A stretch of 64,000 bases of DNA from Circinella umbellata (taxonomy: Eukaryota; Mucoromycota; Mucoromycetes; Mucorales; Lichtheimiaceae): positions 124,001 through 188,000 of the forward strand of contig JAIWNF010000062.1 in assembly GCA_025093555.1 (NCBI GenBank). The letters are read 5' to 3'. Of the stretch, positions 62,511 to 64,000 are shown one piece after another. Numbering within the stretch: position 1 is the first letter of the stretch; each line of letters opens with the position of its first letter. The translations under genes and the position numbers were made by a program. The notes under the pieces are model-generated. The model saw only the letters and a list, made by a program, of their open reading frames with translations, was not told where the DNA came from and ran no database searches.

Positions 62511-64000
62511 TTATTTATTATACTTGAAAAATCAAGAAGGTATTACCAATAGTACAACAAAGTAATAAAAATAATAAAGAATTCTCCCCTTTTTTTGTAT
62601 GATTTTATATTAAATTACATACTGTATTATGCTCGGATAAAGTCGTTAGACCTTTGACACCCCGAATTTTTTTTGTCACGTTTAAATACACTCGTATATG
62701 ATATGATATTCTCAGTATATTCGCGTTAAATCCCTAAAAGTGCCACACTGGTTGCTCTCAAGGAGTTTTTTTATACTTCCTGCATATGGGTTGCATATAC
62801 GTTTACACGTGACACTCCCTTATTTTGTATTATTAAATTCAAAAGTGTCAGTTTGTTTCTTAGAACTACAATCTCGTATACTTTGATTAAAACTGAAGTT
62901 TACTAATGAATGTATTTTTCAAAGCATATAGTTAAATTATACATTTAGTATATATGCTGTAGCTGTGGTTTTGATATAAAAAAATGTTAGTTTCTTAGCT
63001 TCTTGTTGTTCCCTCGTTCTTTCAGATCAGAAAACCTTAAAATGGATTTAACCATGAACGGTTGTTATCTAATGTATCGGTATAATTATTAAGCATAATA
63101 TAAATTTGAATTTATTATGTACAACAACACGGAACAGGAATTATGATCTTGGATTGCCGTTTAAAAAAATAAAATTAAAAAAGTTCTTGTAATCTATCAC
63201 TAACTGGGGATCTGATCTATCATAATAATTTCACACGATAGTAAAAAACGAGCTTTATAGTTTATAGCAGTTCACTATTATCGATTCTCTTAGTCATTAG
63301 TTAACTATCAATTTGGCTTGCTAAATAGTAATAAGAACTTTAATACAAGATCACGTGCAACTTATATCTATAGCATAGTAATTGGTGTTAGGATCTTGTG
63401 ATATAAAAAAAAATACAGAAGTGGGTGGAAGTATCAGAATCAGAGAATTTATCTTCCCCCCCCCCAAAAAAAAAAAGTACATGCCAAAAAAAAAAATTAT
63501 GCATAATGGTGATCCAGTCTATAAATTTACCCCACATCGGATTCAAGTAATACAAAAAAAAAATTTGCTGTTTGAAGTTTAATTCGTAAAATTTAAAAGA
63601 AAAATGTTCCGTAACTGAAATACTACTTGTAGTCTAATCATAAAAAAAAAAGGAGAATTAAAATGTACCATTCCGTGGATTTTTGATCATGTTTAAGGGA
63701 AAAGATTGTTTTGTTGATATAAGCAACCGAAATCATGATTCATTTTTGTCAATAAGAGAAGGAAAAGAACGAATTTATACGATAGTTGTGTTGTTTGGTA
63801 ATAATGATATAGTATGATGTTTATTATCAAATATAACAATATAAAGCACGGTTAATCAATACATTAGCAGACGAATTCTCACGCGTTTCCGAGGGTAATT
63901 ATTGATCCAGAAGCGATACGACAAATTGGTTTGCATATGCTATATAGTTAAAAAAAGACATTGATAACCATACTTTAGTAGAAAACTTTTGGACTTTTAA
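62511..64000. other. gene-free end of the window
   Basis: The promoter of the JEN-type permease lies at about 62511-62900. The remainder is AT-rich with a C-run then A-run (63457-63476) and no frame longer than 70 codons that makes sense. Nothing else is seen. Confidence 0.45.

Noticed and set aside
1..64000. Biosynthetic or defence gene cluster
   Set aside because: The intact genes are unrelated housekeeping and nutrient genes on both strands with separate promoters; no shared pathway or repeated regulatory site supports a cluster.

Overview
The window is nuclear DNA of a filamentous fungus, most likely an early-diverging one of the order Mucorales (Mucoromycota). The DNA is AT-rich. Genes are split by many very short introns (about 50-120 bases, GT...AG, several immediately preceded by A/T runs), and some exons are only 8-24 bases long. 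The gene set fits this group: SUR7/PalI-type membrane protein, JEN-type carboxylate permease, a PX-domain AGC kinase and a leader-bearing malic enzyme. Old transposons fill the gaps. No rRNA, tRNA or CRISPR array was recognised.

Layout from left to right. 1-1179 (-): GDSL/SGNH hydrolase cut by the window edge. 1.2-7.8 kb: gene-poor, with a 1.67-kb terminal-inverted-repeat element carrying a decayed AT-hook gene (3784-5453) and the 3' end of a LINE (about 6.1-6.5 kb). 7845-8647 (+): SUR7/PalI-type four-helix membrane protein. 10.4-10.7 kb (-): a broken membrane/coiled-coil gene. 10749-12123 (+): Tudor/G-patch protein. 12460-14188 (-): N-acetylglucosamine-6-phosphate deacetylase. 16194-18460 (+): a Crypton-type tyrosine recombinase with one frameshift. 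20.2-21.9 kb (+): SDR pseudogene. 22095-27485 (+): NRDE2 in 23 exons. 27696-29661 (+): F-box/leucine-rich-repeat protein. 30.3-36.4 kb: a transposon graveyard (LRR pseudogene, reverse LINE, KDZ-type transposase remnant, forward LINE tail). 36.6-38.0 kb (-): a further unrecognised decayed gene. 39940-42504 (+): vacuolar-type amino-acid transporter. 43486-46080 (-): malic enzyme. 46601-49556 (-): kexin (Kex2). 51879-52727 (+): SKP1. 54283-57068 (+): PX-AGC kinase. 57552-59080 (-): GPN1 GTPase. 59383-62510 (-): JEN-type permease.

The intact genes are mainly housekeeping or nutrient genes and do not form an operon-like or biosynthetic cluster. Loose themes are SCF ubiquitin ligase parts (SKP1 and an F-box protein), nuclear RNA factors (NRDE2 and a Tudor/G-patch protein), carbon use (malic enzyme, JEN permease, GlcNAc-6-P deacetylase) and the secretory route (kexin). 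No convincing new multi-gene system was found. The most informative unusual material is the transposon layer: a Crypton-like recombinase broken by a single frameshift, a KDZ-type DDE transposase remnant, three LINE copies sharing a 3' tail, and a TIR element with its own decaying AT-hook gene. Exon coordinates were worked out by hand from splice sites and reading frame and may be off by a base in places.
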